Shown here in pieces: positions 1 to 7,812 of a stretch of 64,000 nt of DNA. Below the pieces are notes generated by a model that saw nothing but the letters and a program-made list of their open reading frames with translations, did not search any database and was not told the origin of the DNA. Position 1 is the first letter of the stretch. Each line of letters begins with the position of its first letter. The position numbers and the translations under genes are program-made. This DNA comes from JALYLC01 sp963743275 (GTDB lineage: Bacteria; Actinomycetota; Thermoleophilia; Gaiellales; JALYLC01). The stretch lies in assembly GCA_963743275.1 (NCBI GenBank), contig CAVUPB010000007.1, forward strand, positions 558,001 to 622,000, given 5' to 3'.

Positions 1-1005
1 CTGGCGGAAGCTCGACACCGCAACGACCTCGACCCGCCCGTGCGCGGCGGCCCGCGCGTCGGCGGCGTTGCCGGCCGGGACGAGCACGAGGTCGGCGCCC
101 CGGCGCACGGCGCCCAGCACCTTCTGCCGTACACCGCCGATCGGGCCGACGTTGCCGTCGAGGTCGATCGTCCCGGTGACCGCGATCTTGCGCCCCCGCG
201 CGAGCGTGTGGCCGCTGACGGCGTCGTAGACCTCGAGCGTGAACGCGAGGCCCGCCGAGGGGCCGCGGCCGAGGCCGCGCGGCGAGATCGTGACCTTGAC
301 GGGCAGCTGCGCGCGCGGCGGCGCGTCGTGCACGCCGAGGATCCCGATGATCGCGCGCGAGCGGTCGGAGGGGTCGCTCGTGAGCCGCGTCTGCAGCTCG
401 AGCTTGCGCTTCCCGTCGAGCACGCTGAGATGGATGGCGGAGCCCGGCTTGCGCCCGCGCATCTGCCTCTGGAGGTCTGCGACGCGCGGCACGGCGACGC
501 CGTCGATCGCCGTGATGACCATGCCGGGCCGCAGGCCGGCGCGGTAGGCCGGCGTCGGCCGGTCGACGCCGTCGAACGTCACGCCGGTGCGCTCGACCTT
601 GACCGTGCGCCCGAGCGCGCGCAGCGCGACGACGCCCGCGACCGTGCGCGAGTCGGCGAACGTGAGGCGATCGACGCGATCGAGGTCGCTCTGGCTGCCG
701 CCGGGCGGCACGACCGCCGCCGCGGGGAGGACGGTCGCGCCGTCCTCGAAGCGCGACAGCCACGACTCCGGCAGGCTCGCGCGGTGCACGAGCACGTCGA
801 GGTAGTAGATGCCGGAGCCGTCGCGCGAGGGCGTGGGCTTGACGCCGCCGACGGCGACCACGGCGTCGGCCGGGTGCGGGTCGTCGGGCAGGAGCACGTA
901 CTCGTCGGCCGGCGTCGCGAGCAGCCAGGCGCCGATCAGCACGACGAGCAGGACGCCCGCGACCGACAGGCCCACGACACGCGAATGGGAGCGCTCGGAC
1001 GGCAC
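1..1005 (-). CDS. PDZ-domain Lon-like (S16) serine protease, YlbL type, C-terminus off the window
   Basis: The 335 visible residues start at GTG 1005 and run off the left edge. An N-terminal hydrophobic segment (about residues 9-29) anchors the protein with its bulk outside the membrane. A PDZ-like domain follows (about 135-215, containing AYRAGLRPGMVI). The Lon-type proteolytic domain has the Ser motif GPSAGL (Ser250) and a Lys (Lys295, in GGVRQKVLGA) at the usual distance, so the Ser-Lys dyad is present. This order matches the YlbL/SdrC-like Lon family of Gram-positive bacteria, which lacks the AAA ATPase domain. Substrate unknown. It is transcribed away from ybaK across a repeat-rich gap. 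Confidence 0.9.
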   Translation of the reverse strand, partial: MPSERSHSRVVGLSVAGVLLVVLIGAWLLATPADEYVLLPDDPHPADAVVAVGGVKPTPSRDGSGIYYLDVLVHRASLPESWLSRFEDGATVLPAAAVVPPGGSQSDLDRVDRLTFADSRTVAGVVALRALGRTVKVERTGVTFDGVDRPTPAYRAGLRPGMVITAIDGVAVPRVADLQRQMRGRKPGSAIHLSVLDGKRKLELQTRLTSDPSDRSRAIIGILGVHDAPPRAQLPVKVTISPRGLGRGPSAGLAFTLEVYDAVSGHTLARGRKIAVTGTIDLDGNVGPIGGVRQKVLGAVRRGADLVLVPAGNAADARAAAHGRVEVVAVSSFRQ

Positions 1006-1069
1006 GCCCGCACGGTAGCCGCGGAGACGCGGAGGGCCTGTCGCAGGCGGCGCCTTGCCGGCGGGTCCT

Positions 1070-1168
1070 GCGCGACCTGTGGCCTTGTCGGGGTGCGGGC
1101 GGGCGCGACCTGTCGCCTTGCCGCGCTGCGGGCGGGCGCGACCTGTGGCCTTGTGGTGGTGCGTGCGA
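1070..1168. repeat. Three tandem 33-bp repeats
   Basis: Three consecutive 33-bp units lie at 1070-1102, 1103-1135 and 1136-1168. Each begins GCGCGACCTGT and continues with a CCTTG block and a GC-rich tail. A more degenerate unit is visible just upstream from about 1036. The array sits 65 bp upstream of the protease start, in the divergent gap before ybaK. The unit length is a multiple of three, so a plus-strand frame stays open through it, but I see no gene there. Confidence 0.8.
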
Positions 1169-1219
1169 CCGATACCTGGATTGCTGCCTCTCCTAGTCGC
1201 CGCGTTCGGTTCGTGCCTC

Positions 1220-1234
1220 AGGGGTCAGACCCCT
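1220..1234. repeat. Short palindrome with GGGGTCAGACCCC core
   Basis: AGGGGTC-A-GACCCCT is a perfect 15-bp inverted repeat around a single A. The same 13-bp core (or its complement with T in the centre) recurs at 11563-11575 and 43504-43516, and in the two composite repeats near 28.5 and 55 kb. Confidence 0.7.
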
Positions 1235-1373
1235 TGATCCACGTCGCCGGGTTTCGTGCGTGCTCACGGGTCTGCCCCCGCGCTTCGTGAACAGTCGGCG
1301 GTGGTCCTTGCGGTCCTCAACCCGGGTGCGAGCGTTGTGGGCGGGTGTCCGCAATGACCCTCTCTCGCTTACT

Positions 1374-1460
1374 GGCACGCCGGGTCAATGCCCCGCCGGG
1401 TACGGGGCTCGCCGGGTACGTGCCGCCGCGCGGCAGGGTACGTGCCACGCCGGGTACGGC
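1374..1460. repeat. Cluster of CCGGGTAC-type short repeats upstream of ybaK
   Basis: GCCGGGTACG occurs at 1395, 1411 and 1449, with a variant (GGCAGGGTACG) at 1432 and a related GCACGCCGGGTCAATGCC at 1375. Spacing is irregular (16-21 bp). It ends about 45 bp before the ybaK start and may be a regulatory region or a degenerate repeat. The rest of the 1006-1503 gap shows no gene I can support. Confidence 0.5.
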
Positions 1461-1503
1461 AACAGGCGGGCGGCCCACGCCGCCCGCGTGGCATCATCGC
1501 GGC

Positions 1504-1959
1504 GTGGCGGTCACGCGCGGCATGCGGTTTCTGCGCGAGCACGGGGTTCCGTTCGGCGAGCACCGCTACGAGCATCGCGTCAAGGGCGCCGCATACGCCG
1601 CCGAGGCGCTCGGGCTCGACCCGGCGATGGTCGCCAAGACGCTCGTGGCGCAGCTCGACGAGGGCTTCGTGTTCGCGCTCGTGCCGGGCGACCGCGAGCT
1701 CTCGCTGCGCGGGCTCGCGCGCGCGGCCGGCTCGCGCTCGGCGGCGCTCGCCTCCGAGCGCGACGCCCAGCGCCTGACCGGCTACCAGATCGGCGGCATC
1801 TCGCCGTTCGGCTCGCGCACCGCGCTTCCGGTGTACGCCGTCGCCGACTGGCTCGGGCGCGAGCGCGTCGCGCTCAACGGCGGCGCGCGCGGCGTGATCG
1901 TCGAGCTCGCGAGCGCCGAGCTCGTGCGGCTGCTCTCGCCGACCGCCATCGCGGAGTAA
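1504..1959 (+). CDS. ybaK: YbaK/ProRS-associated aminoacyl-tRNA deacylase
   Basis: 151 residues from GTG 1504, the usual YbaK length. The family hydrolyses Cys-tRNA(Pro) mischarged by prolyl-tRNA synthetase, in the cytoplasm. Visible family features are the N-terminal GVPFGEHRYEH, the segment AAEALGLDPAMVAKTLV that carries the conserved lysine, and the SPFG motif late in the domain. An upstream in-frame ATG at 1345 would add a low-complexity leader from the repeat region, so GTG 1504 is preferred. The agmatinase-family gene follows after 11 bp, so the two are probably co-transcribed. Confidence 0.88.
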   Translation: MAVTRGMRFLREHGVPFGEHRYEHRVKGAAYAAEALGLDPAMVAKTLVAQLDEGFVFALVPGDRELSLRGLARAAGSRSAALASERDAQRLTGYQIGGISPFGSRTALPVYAVADWLGRERVALNGGARGVIVELASAELVRLLSPTAIAE

Positions 1960-1970
1960 CCTCCGCTCCG

Positions 1971-2909
1971 ATGTACGAGCCCGTCGACGCACTGCAGTCG
2001 CCCCGCTACAGCGGGCCGCGCACGTTCGGCCGCCTGCCGCACGTCGAGACGACCGAGGGTGTCGACGTGGCGCTGTTCGGCATCCCGTGGGACTCGGGCA
2101 CGTCGTTCCGCCCGGGCGCGCGCTTCGGGCCCGAGGCCGTGCGCTCGGCCTCGGCGCTGCTGCGTCCCTACAACCCGGCCCAGCACGTCATGGTCTTCGG
2201 TGCGCTCTCGTGCGTCGACTACGGCGACGCGCCCACGGTGCCGGGGTACATCGAGGACACGCTCGCGCGCATCCAGGCCTACGCCGAGGTCATCCATCGC
2301 GGCGGGGCGGTCGCGCTCGGCATCGGCGGCGACCACTCCGTGACGCTCGCCGAGCTGCGCGCGGCGGCCGCCGTCCACGGCCCGCTCGGGCTCGTGCACC
2401 TCGACGCCCACCACGACGTGTGGGACTCGTACTTCGGCCGTCCCTACAACCACGGCACGGTCTTCAAGCGCGCCTGCGAGGAGGGGCTGCTCGACCCGGC
2501 GCGCTGCGTGCAGGCGGGCATGCGCGGCTCGCTCTACGGGCCCGGCGACTACGGCGTGTCGCGCGAGCTCGGCATGACGATCATCCCCTGGCTCGAGCTG
2601 CGCGAGCTCGGCCCGGCGGCCTACGGCGACTTCGTGCGCGCGCGTGCGGGGTCGGGCCCCGTGTTCTTCACGTTCGACGTCGACTTCGTCGATCCGGCCT
2701 TCTGCCCGGGGACGGGCACGCCCGAGGTCGGCGGGCCGACGTCAGCCGAGGCGCTCGACTTCGTGCGCGCGCTGCACGGCCTCGACTTCCGCGCGCTCGA
2801 CGTCGTCGAGGTCGCGCCGCAGTACGACTCGGCCGGCCAGGTGACGGCGCTCCTGGCCGCCAACGTGGCCTACGAGATGCTCTCGCTGATCGCCCGCTCG
2901 CGCGTCTGA
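1971..2909 (+). CDS. speB: Agmatinase/ureohydrolase family protein
   Basis: 312 residues from ATG 1971. The binuclear Mn ligands of the arginase/agmatinase fold are all present: GGDHS (about residue 122), DAHHD (about 145) and DVDFVDP (about 232). The N-terminal GIPWDSGTSFRPGARFGP is typical of agmatinases, which convert agmatine to putrescine and urea. Guanidinobutyrase or guanidinopropionase activity is a realistic alternative, because sequence alone separates these poorly. A second arginase-family gene is truncated at the right end of the window. The gene lies 11 bp after ybaK. Confidence 0.85.
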   Translation: MYEPVDALQSPRYSGPRTFGRLPHVETTEGVDVALFGIPWDSGTSFRPGARFGPEAVRSASALLRPYNPAQHVMVFGALSCVDYGDAPTVPGYIEDTLARIQAYAEVIHRGGAVALGIGGDHSVTLAELRAAAAVHGPLGLVHLDAHHDVWDSYFGRPYNHGTVFKRACEEGLLDPARCVQAGMRGSLYGPGDYGVSRELGMTIIPWLELRELGPAAYGDFVRARAGSGPVFFTFDVDFVDPAFCPGTGTPEVGGPTSAEALDFVRALHGLDFRALDVVEVAPQYDSAGQVTALLAANVAYEMLSLIARSRV

Positions 2910-2911
2910 GG

Positions 2912-3080
2912 CTATTTGCCGGCTGCGTTGAGCTCTGCGCAGCGTTTGCACAGGGGCAGCTTGGCCCGTTCCGCGGACGAGATTCCGATCTTCGATGTTG
3001 TTGCCCTCGATGCAAAGCGTGTTGTTGTGGTACTTCGTCGCGATGGCTCGCTGCGAGTACCAGGGGCCTCGTGTGGGCAT
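2912..3080 (-). pseudogene. Small Cys-containing ORF interrupted by one extra base
   Basis: From ATG 3080 the reading MPTRGPWYSQRA...HNNTLCIEGNNI shows strong G/C at third positions. It then loses coding character. Skipping one base near 2993 continues as KIGISSAERAKLPLCKRC and ends AELNAAGK-stop at 2912. The span is 169 nt (56 codons plus one base), so a single inserted base explains it. The product would be 55 residues with a C...CxxC pattern, resembling the PLCRLH region of the neighbouring 99-residue ORF. Function unknown. Either a sequencing error or a decayed gene. Confidence 0.35.
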
Positions 3081-3106
3081 GACTGCCGCCTCTGCTCGAT
3101 CTCGGT

Positions 3107-3406
3107 TCAGGCCATTCTATTGCGCACGTCGCCACCTCGGCCGGCCGCGGGCTCAGGAGCGGGCGTGCCGCCGCTCTCGACGGCCCACTCCCGCGCGAGT
3201 GCGACCGGATCGGCGCTGTCTCGCAGCATCCTGAAGTGCAGGCGGCAGAGCGGGATCTCGACCAGTCGCCCGGCGATCCTCACGTCACCGAAGTCGAGTG
3301 CGGCAGCCCCGCAGCGAGAGCGCTTGCGCGGCGCCTGTCGCGTCCGTTCCAGGCCGACCCGCGCCACGCAGTCACGGGTCTCGCGCGGGTTCTGGGCGAC
3401 CTTCAT
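3107..3406 (-). CDS. Small hypothetical protein with Cys/His motif
   Basis: 99 residues from ATG 3406, preceded by GGTGGGA at a reasonable ribosome-binding distance. Codons are G/C-ending throughout, which supports a real gene. The central part reads CGAAALDFGDVRIAG then RLVEIPLCRLHFRML; the two Cys and one His could bind a metal, but no family is recognised. The tail is Pro/Gly-rich. It lies between the PAP2-like gene upstream and the short frameshifted Cys ORF downstream, all on the minus strand. Confidence 0.5.
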   Translation of the reverse strand: MKVAQNPRETRDCVARVGLERTRQAPRKRSRCGAAALDFGDVRIAGRLVEIPLCRLHFRMLRDSADPVALAREWAVESGGTPAPEPAAGRGGDVRNRMA

Positions 3407-3453
3407 CGGCTACATCCCACCGTAGTGCCAAAACGGCCGGATGTGAGCTGCGC

Positions 3454-4314
3454 TCACGCCGACTCCGTAAACCGTTCCTGAACCGGGAACAGCCTGCCCG
3501 ACAGCCACCACATGCCGACCGCGAGCAGGTCGCCGACGATCAGGTCGGCGACGTAGTGCTCGCCGAGGTAGACGACCGAGAACTGCTGCACGAACGCGTA
3601 GGCCGCCGCGATCGGCCACAGGCGCGGCCGCCAGCGCCACAGCATGAGCGCGGCCAGCGTCGACCACGCGCCGTGCAGCGACGGGATCGCGGCGACCGGG
3701 TTGTCGTCGAAGAGCCGCGTCGCGAGCGACGGGTCGGTGAGTGCGCGCGGGCACTGGTGGCCGTGCTCGCGGATGCGCTCGAGCGGGCCGACGAGTCCGT
3801 GGCAGTGGGCCAGCCACGGCGGCGCGGCGGGGAACGCGACGAAGCCGACGACCGAGGCGTAGGCGCAGCCGAGCGCGGCGGCGGCGGCGCGCAGGTACTC
3901 GCGGCGGCTCCCGAGCCAGAGCAGGAAGAGCGCGGCGAGCAGCCCGCCGAAGTACCAGTCGTGCGCTTTGGCGAGCGCGTGCTCGAAGGCCCCCGGCGTG
4001 CCGTCGTAGAGCCAGCCCTGCAGCCGCACGGTGGGGATGCGGCCGAGGCCGATGACCTTGTCGACGTCGATCTGCGGCCGGTAGAACGGCTCGGAGTTGA
4101 CGCGGTGCGCGGTCGTCCGGAGCCACTCGTAGAGCAGCACTCCGAGGCCGAAGGGCGCGAAGTCGCGGACGTACGGCCACAGGCGCCGGTACACGAGCGC
4201 GGGCGCGAGCAGCACGAGGAACCAGCGGTGCGCGGACGGCAGCAGGTCGCCGAGCCCGAGCACCCACGCGGCGAGCAGGAACGCTCCCGTCGCCAGCGCC
4301 GCGCGACGGTTCAC
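3454..4314 (-). CDS. PAP2-superfamily / inositol-phosphotransferase-like membrane protein
   Basis: 286 residues, polytopic with about six hydrophobic segments. The phosphatase motifs are IPSLHGAWS (about residue 203) and YLGEHYVADLIVG (about 245), the second and third blocks of the type-2 phosphatidic acid phosphatase signature. The layout, with a large N-terminal membrane part before the motifs, resembles the PAP2_3/AUR1-like group that acts on lipid-linked phosphates or inositol lipids. It begins 13 bp after the stop of icd, so it is probably co-transcribed as the distal gene. Confidence 0.8.
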   Translation of the reverse strand: MNRRAALATGAFLLAAWVLGLGDLLPSAHRWFLVLLAPALVYRRLWPYVRDFAPFGLGVLLYEWLRTTAHRVNSEPFYRPQIDVDKVIGLGRIPTVRLQGWLYDGTPGAFEHALAKAHDWYFGGLLAALFLLWLGSRREYLRAAAAALGCAYASVVGFVAFPAAPPWLAHCHGLVGPLERIREHGHQCPRALTDPSLATRLFDDNPVAAIPSLHGAWSTLAALMLWRWRPRLWPIAAAYAFVQQFSVVYLGEHYVADLIVGDLLAVGMWWLSGRLFPVQERFTESA

Positions 4315-4327
4315 GGTTCCCGGGTTC

Positions 4328-5413
4328 CTACTTCTGAAGCTGGGCGATGACCGCGTCGGCGAACTGCGACGTGCCCACCGCGGTCGGATCGTCGGGCTTG
4401 GGCTTGAGGTCGTAGGTGACGTCCTTGCCCTCGGCGATCACCGCGGCGATCGCGCCCTCCATGCGGTCGGCGGCGTCGCGCTCGCCGAGGTGGCGCAGCA
4501 TGAGCACGCCGGAGAGCATCATCGCGGTCGGGTTGGCCTTGTTCATGCCGGCGTACTTCGGCGCCGAGCCGTGCGTCGGCTCGAAGAGCGCGGCCTCGCG
4601 GCCGTAGTTCGCGCCCGGCGCGACGCCCAGGCCGCCGACGAGGCCGGCGCAGAGGTCGGAGACGATGTCGCCGTAGAGGTTCGGCAGCACCATCACGTCG
4701 TACAGCTCGGGCTTCTGCACGAGCTGCATGCACATGTTGTCGACGATGCGATCCTCGAACTCGATGTCGCTGTAGCCCTCGGCGACCTCGCGCGCGACGC
4801 GCAGCCAGAGGCCGTCGGTGTGCTTCATGATGTTGGCCTTGTGGACGACCGTGACCTTGCGGCGTCCCTCGCGGCGGGCGTAGTCCAGCGCGAACTGCAC
4901 GACGCGGCGCGTGCCCTCGATCGAGATCGGCTTGATCGAGATGCCGGCGTCCTCGCGGATCTGGGCGCCCGAGAGCTTCTGGATCGTGTCGCGCAGGACG
5001 GCGCAGTTCTCGGTGCCCTCCTCGAACTCGATGCCGGCGTAGAGGTCCTCGGTGTTCTCGCGCACGATCACGAGGTCGACGTCGTCGTAGCGCGAGCGGA
5101 CGCCCTTGTAGCTCTTGCACGGGCGCACCTGCGCGAACAGGTCGAGCGCCTTGCGCAGCGCCACGTTGACGGAGCGGAAGCCCGTCCCGACGGGCGTCGT
5201 GATCGGCCCCTTGATGGCGACGCCGGTGTGGGCGATCGACTCGATCACGGAGTCGGGCAGCGGATTGCCGCCGTGCTTTGCCATCACGTCGGCGCCCGCC
5301 TCGCGGATGTCCCAGTCGAACTCGACGCCGGTGGCTTCGAGGACGCGGCGGGTGGCTTCGGAGAGCTCGGGGCCGATCCCGTCGCCCGGGATCAATGTGA
5401 CGCGATGAGGCAT
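4328..5413 (-). CDS. icd: Isocitrate dehydrogenase (isocitrate/isopropylmalate dehydrogenase family)
   Basis: 361 residues from ATG 5413. The start LIPGDGIGPEL and the later VRENTEDLYAGIE are typical of short NAD-type isocitrate dehydrogenases. The substrate-binding serine lies in TGFRSVNVALRK and the metal-binding aspartates in NLYGDIVSDLCAGLVGG. GSAPKYAGMNKANPTAM lies near the C-terminus. It oxidatively decarboxylates isocitrate in the TCA cycle; homoisocitrate or isopropylmalate dehydrogenase are less likely given NTEDLYAGIE. It sits beside PEP carboxykinase and close to succinate dehydrogenase, forming a central-carbon cluster. Confidence 0.9.
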   Translation of the reverse strand: MPHRVTLIPGDGIGPELSEATRRVLEATGVEFDWDIREAGADVMAKHGGNPLPDSVIESIAHTGVAIKGPITTPVGTGFRSVNVALRKALDLFAQVRPCKSYKGVRSRYDDVDLVIVRENTEDLYAGIEFEEGTENCAVLRDTIQKLSGAQIREDAGISIKPISIEGTRRVVQFALDYARREGRRKVTVVHKANIMKHTDGLWLRVAREVAEGYSDIEFEDRIVDNMCMQLVQKPELYDVMVLPNLYGDIVSDLCAGLVGGLGVAPGANYGREAALFEPTHGSAPKYAGMNKANPTAMMLSGVLMLRHLGERDAADRMEGAIAAVIAEGKDVTYDLKPKPDDPTAVGTSQFADAVIAQLQK

Positions 5414-5453
5414 GCGGGCCAGGCTAGATGATCGTTGCGCGCTCAGGAGTCGG

Positions 5454-7262
5454 TCAGGACGCGGCCGCGAGGCGCTGCCGCAGATCGTCGAGCTGCGCGT
5501 GCAATTCGGCCGGCAGGCGGTCGCCGAACGTCGCGAGGTGCTCGGCCAGGCGCGGCAGCTCGGCCTGCCAGCCGGCGACGTCGACGGAGAGCAGCAGCTC
5601 GAGGTCGGCGGGGTCGATGTCGAGCTGCTCGACCGGCAGCGACCCGGGAGCGGGGAGGAGTCCGATCGGGGACTCCACCGCCTCGGCGGCTCCCTCGCAG
5701 CGCGCGGCGATCCACGCCAGGACGCGGCTGTTCTCGCCGAAGCCGGGCCACAGGTAGCGCCCGTCGGCGTCCTTGCGGAACCAGTTGACCTGGTAGATGC
5801 GCGGGAGCTTGGAGGCATCCGCCCCGGCGCCGATGGCGAGCCAGTGCGCGAAGTAGTCGGCCATGTGGTACCCGCAGAACGGCACCATCGCGAACGGGTC
5901 GCGGCGCAGCTGCCCGACGGCGCCGGCGGCCGCGGCGGTCGTCTCCGACGCCATCGTCGCGCCGGTGAAGACGCCGTGCTCCCACGAGCGCGCCTCGTAC
6001 ACGAGCGGCACGGTGGCTGCGCGCCGGCCGCCGAAGAGGATGGCCGAGATCGGGACGCCCTCGGGGTCGTCCCACTCCGGGGCGATCGACGGGCACTGCG
6101 CGGCGGGCACCGTGAAGCGCGAGTTGGGGTGCGCGGCGCGCCGGCCGCTCGCGGGCGTCCAGGGCTCGCCGTGCCAGTCGGTCAGGAGCGGCGGCGCGTC
6201 GGCCGTCATGCCCTCCCACCACGTGTCGAGATCCGGCGTGAGGGCCGTGTTCGTGAAGACCGTGTTGGCCGAGAGCGTCGCCATGGCGTTCGGGTTGGTG
6301 CCGAAGCCCGTGCCCGGAGCGACGCCGAAGAACCCGGCCTCCGGGTTGATCGCCCACAGGCGCCCGTCCTCGCCGAAGCGCATCCAGGCGATGTCGTCGC
6401 CGATCGTCTCGACCCTCCAGCCGGGCACCGTCGGCACGAGCATCGCGAGGTTCGTCTTGCCGCAGGCCGACGGGAAGGCCCCGGCGACGTAGTGCACCGC
6501 GCCCGACGGAGCCGTCAGCTTGAGCAGCAGCATGTGCTCGGCCAGCCAGCCCTGGTCGCGGGCCATGACCGAGGCGATGCGCAGGGCGAAGCACTTCTTG
6601 CCGAGCAGGGCGTTGCCGCCGTAGCCGGAGCCGTACGACATGATCTCGTGCGACTCCGGGAAGTGCGCGATCGCCTTCTCGCTGTTGCAGGGCCACGGCA
6701 CGTCGGCCTGGCCGGGCGCGAGCGGGGCTCCGAGCGAGTGCACGCAGGGCACGAACTCGCCGTCGTCGCCGAGCTGCGCGAGCGCGGCGGCGCCCATGCG
6801 CGTCATCAGGCGCATCGAGACGGCGACGTAGGCCGAGTCGGTCAGCTGGACGCCGATGTGCGCGATCGGCGAGCCGAGCGGGCCCATCGAGAACGGCACG
6901 ACGTAGAGCGTGCGCCCGTGCATCGCGCCCGTGAAGAGCGTCCGCAGCTCGGCGCGCATGACGGCCGGGTCGCGCCAGTTGTTGGTCGGGCCGGCGTCCT
7001 CGGGGCGCTCGCTGCAGATGAACGTGCGGTCCTCGACGCGCGCGACGTCGCCGGGATCGGAGCGCGCCCAGTACGAGTTCGGGCGCTTGGCGGCGTCGAG
7101 GCGCGTGAACGTCCCCGATGCGACGAGGCCGGCGCAGAGCTGCTCGTTCTCCTCCTCGGAGCCGTCGCACCAGTGCACGCTCTCCGGCTCGAGTACGGCC
7201 GTCCAATCCTCGACCCACGCACGGAGCGCGGCGTGCGTGGTCGGCGCAGATGCGATCGCCAT
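5454..7262 (-). CDS. pckG: Phosphoenolpyruvate carboxykinase (GTP)
   Basis: 602 residues from ATG 7262, full length for the GTP-dependent family. The kinase-1a P-loop is GAFPSACGKTNLAM (Lys269) and ETIGDDIAWM supplies the metal-binding aspartates. FGGRRA and NWFRKDADG are further family blocks. The enzyme interconverts oxaloacetate and PEP at the TCA/gluconeogenesis junction. The stop is 40 bp from the icd start and the RDD gene lies 32 bp upstream, all on one strand, so an operon is likely. Confidence 0.96.
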   Translation of the reverse strand: MAIASAPTTHAALRAWVEDWTAVLEPESVHWCDGSEEENEQLCAGLVASGTFTRLDAAKRPNSYWARSDPGDVARVEDRTFICSERPEDAGPTNNWRDPAVMRAELRTLFTGAMHGRTLYVVPFSMGPLGSPIAHIGVQLTDSAYVAVSMRLMTRMGAAALAQLGDDGEFVPCVHSLGAPLAPGQADVPWPCNSEKAIAHFPESHEIMSYGSGYGGNALLGKKCFALRIASVMARDQGWLAEHMLLLKLTAPSGAVHYVAGAFPSACGKTNLAMLVPTVPGWRVETIGDDIAWMRFGEDGRLWAINPEAGFFGVAPGTGFGTNPNAMATLSANTVFTNTALTPDLDTWWEGMTADAPPLLTDWHGEPWTPASGRRAAHPNSRFTVPAAQCPSIAPEWDDPEGVPISAILFGGRRAATVPLVYEARSWEHGVFTGATMASETTAAAAGAVGQLRRDPFAMVPFCGYHMADYFAHWLAIGAGADASKLPRIYQVNWFRKDADGRYLWPGFGENSRVLAWIAARCEGAAEAVESPIGLLPAPGSLPVEQLDIDPADLELLLSVDVAGWQAELPRLAEHLATFGDRLPAELHAQLDDLRQRLAAAS

Positions 7263-7294
7263 CAACAGCGGACGATACCGGACTGACTGGTGAC

Positions 7295-7738
7295 TCAGGC
7301 GCCGCTTCCCGCCGCCGCCACGTCCTCCCGGCGGTAGACGGAGGTGCCCGCGGCCTGGTCGCCGAGCCGCTGCCGGCGGCGATTGCCGGCGATCGCGAAG
7401 CCGCCGATCAGGTACACGCCCGGGAACCAGTCGAGGAAGCGGAAGGCGTTGCGGATGACCGCCGCCCGTCCGTCGCAGGGCGCTCCGTCGAGGTAGCGCA
7501 CCTCGAGCCCGAGCAGGCGCTTGCCGGGCGTCTGCCCGCCGCGCGCCTCGAGCAGGCTGAACCCGATCACGACGACGAGGACGCCGAAGAAGAAGCCGAG
7601 ACCCTGGAATTGCTTCAGCAGGACGACGATCAGGATGTCGGCCGGCACGAGGTCGATCAGCCCGGCGAGCGCACGCGCCCGCAGCGGCGCCGGCGCCGGC
7701 GCGGTGACCTGCGGCGCGGTCTCCGGAGCGTCGGTCAT
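7295..7738 (-). CDS. RDD-family membrane protein
   Basis: 147 residues. An Ala/Pro-rich N-terminus is followed by the RDD domain: RARALAGLIDLVPADI with a first hydrophobic segment, a second hydrophobic segment (about 50-63), then GQTPGKRLLGLEV, the most conserved block. RNAFRFLDWFPGVYLIGG forms the last hydrophobic region. Function of RDD proteins is poorly defined; some are linked to Na+ or compatible-solute transport. Divergent from sdhA and upstream of pckG. Confidence 0.85.
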   Translation of the reverse strand: MTDAPETAPQVTAPAPAPLRARALAGLIDLVPADILIVVLLKQFQGLGFFFGVLVVVIGFSLLEARGGQTPGKRLLGLEVRYLDGAPCDGRAAVIRNAFRFLDWFPGVYLIGGFAIAGNRRRQRLGDQAAGTSVYRREDVAAAGSGA

Positions 7739-7812
7739 GGACCGGACAGGCTACCTCTATGATCCGGAGCGGCGCGTCTGCGCCCTCGTCTGCACTCGGA
7801 TCGGGAGGATCT

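Noticed and set aside
1070..1168. CRISPR array
   Set aside because: The 33-bp units are contiguous with no unique spacers and no cas genes are in the window.
40..1290. Long plus-strand open frame (416 codons) opposite the protease gene
   Set aside because: It is antisense to a protease with intact PDZ and Lon motifs and its product is Arg/Asp/Ala-rich low complexity, the usual shadow in GC-rich DNA. The same reasoning removes the many other long opposite-strand frames.
7759..7812. ATG 7759 as the sdhA start
   Set aside because: It has no ribosome-binding site and adds 18 low-complexity residues, while TTG 7813 has GGGAGGAT just upstream and starts at the FAD-binding strand. The longer form cannot be fully excluded.
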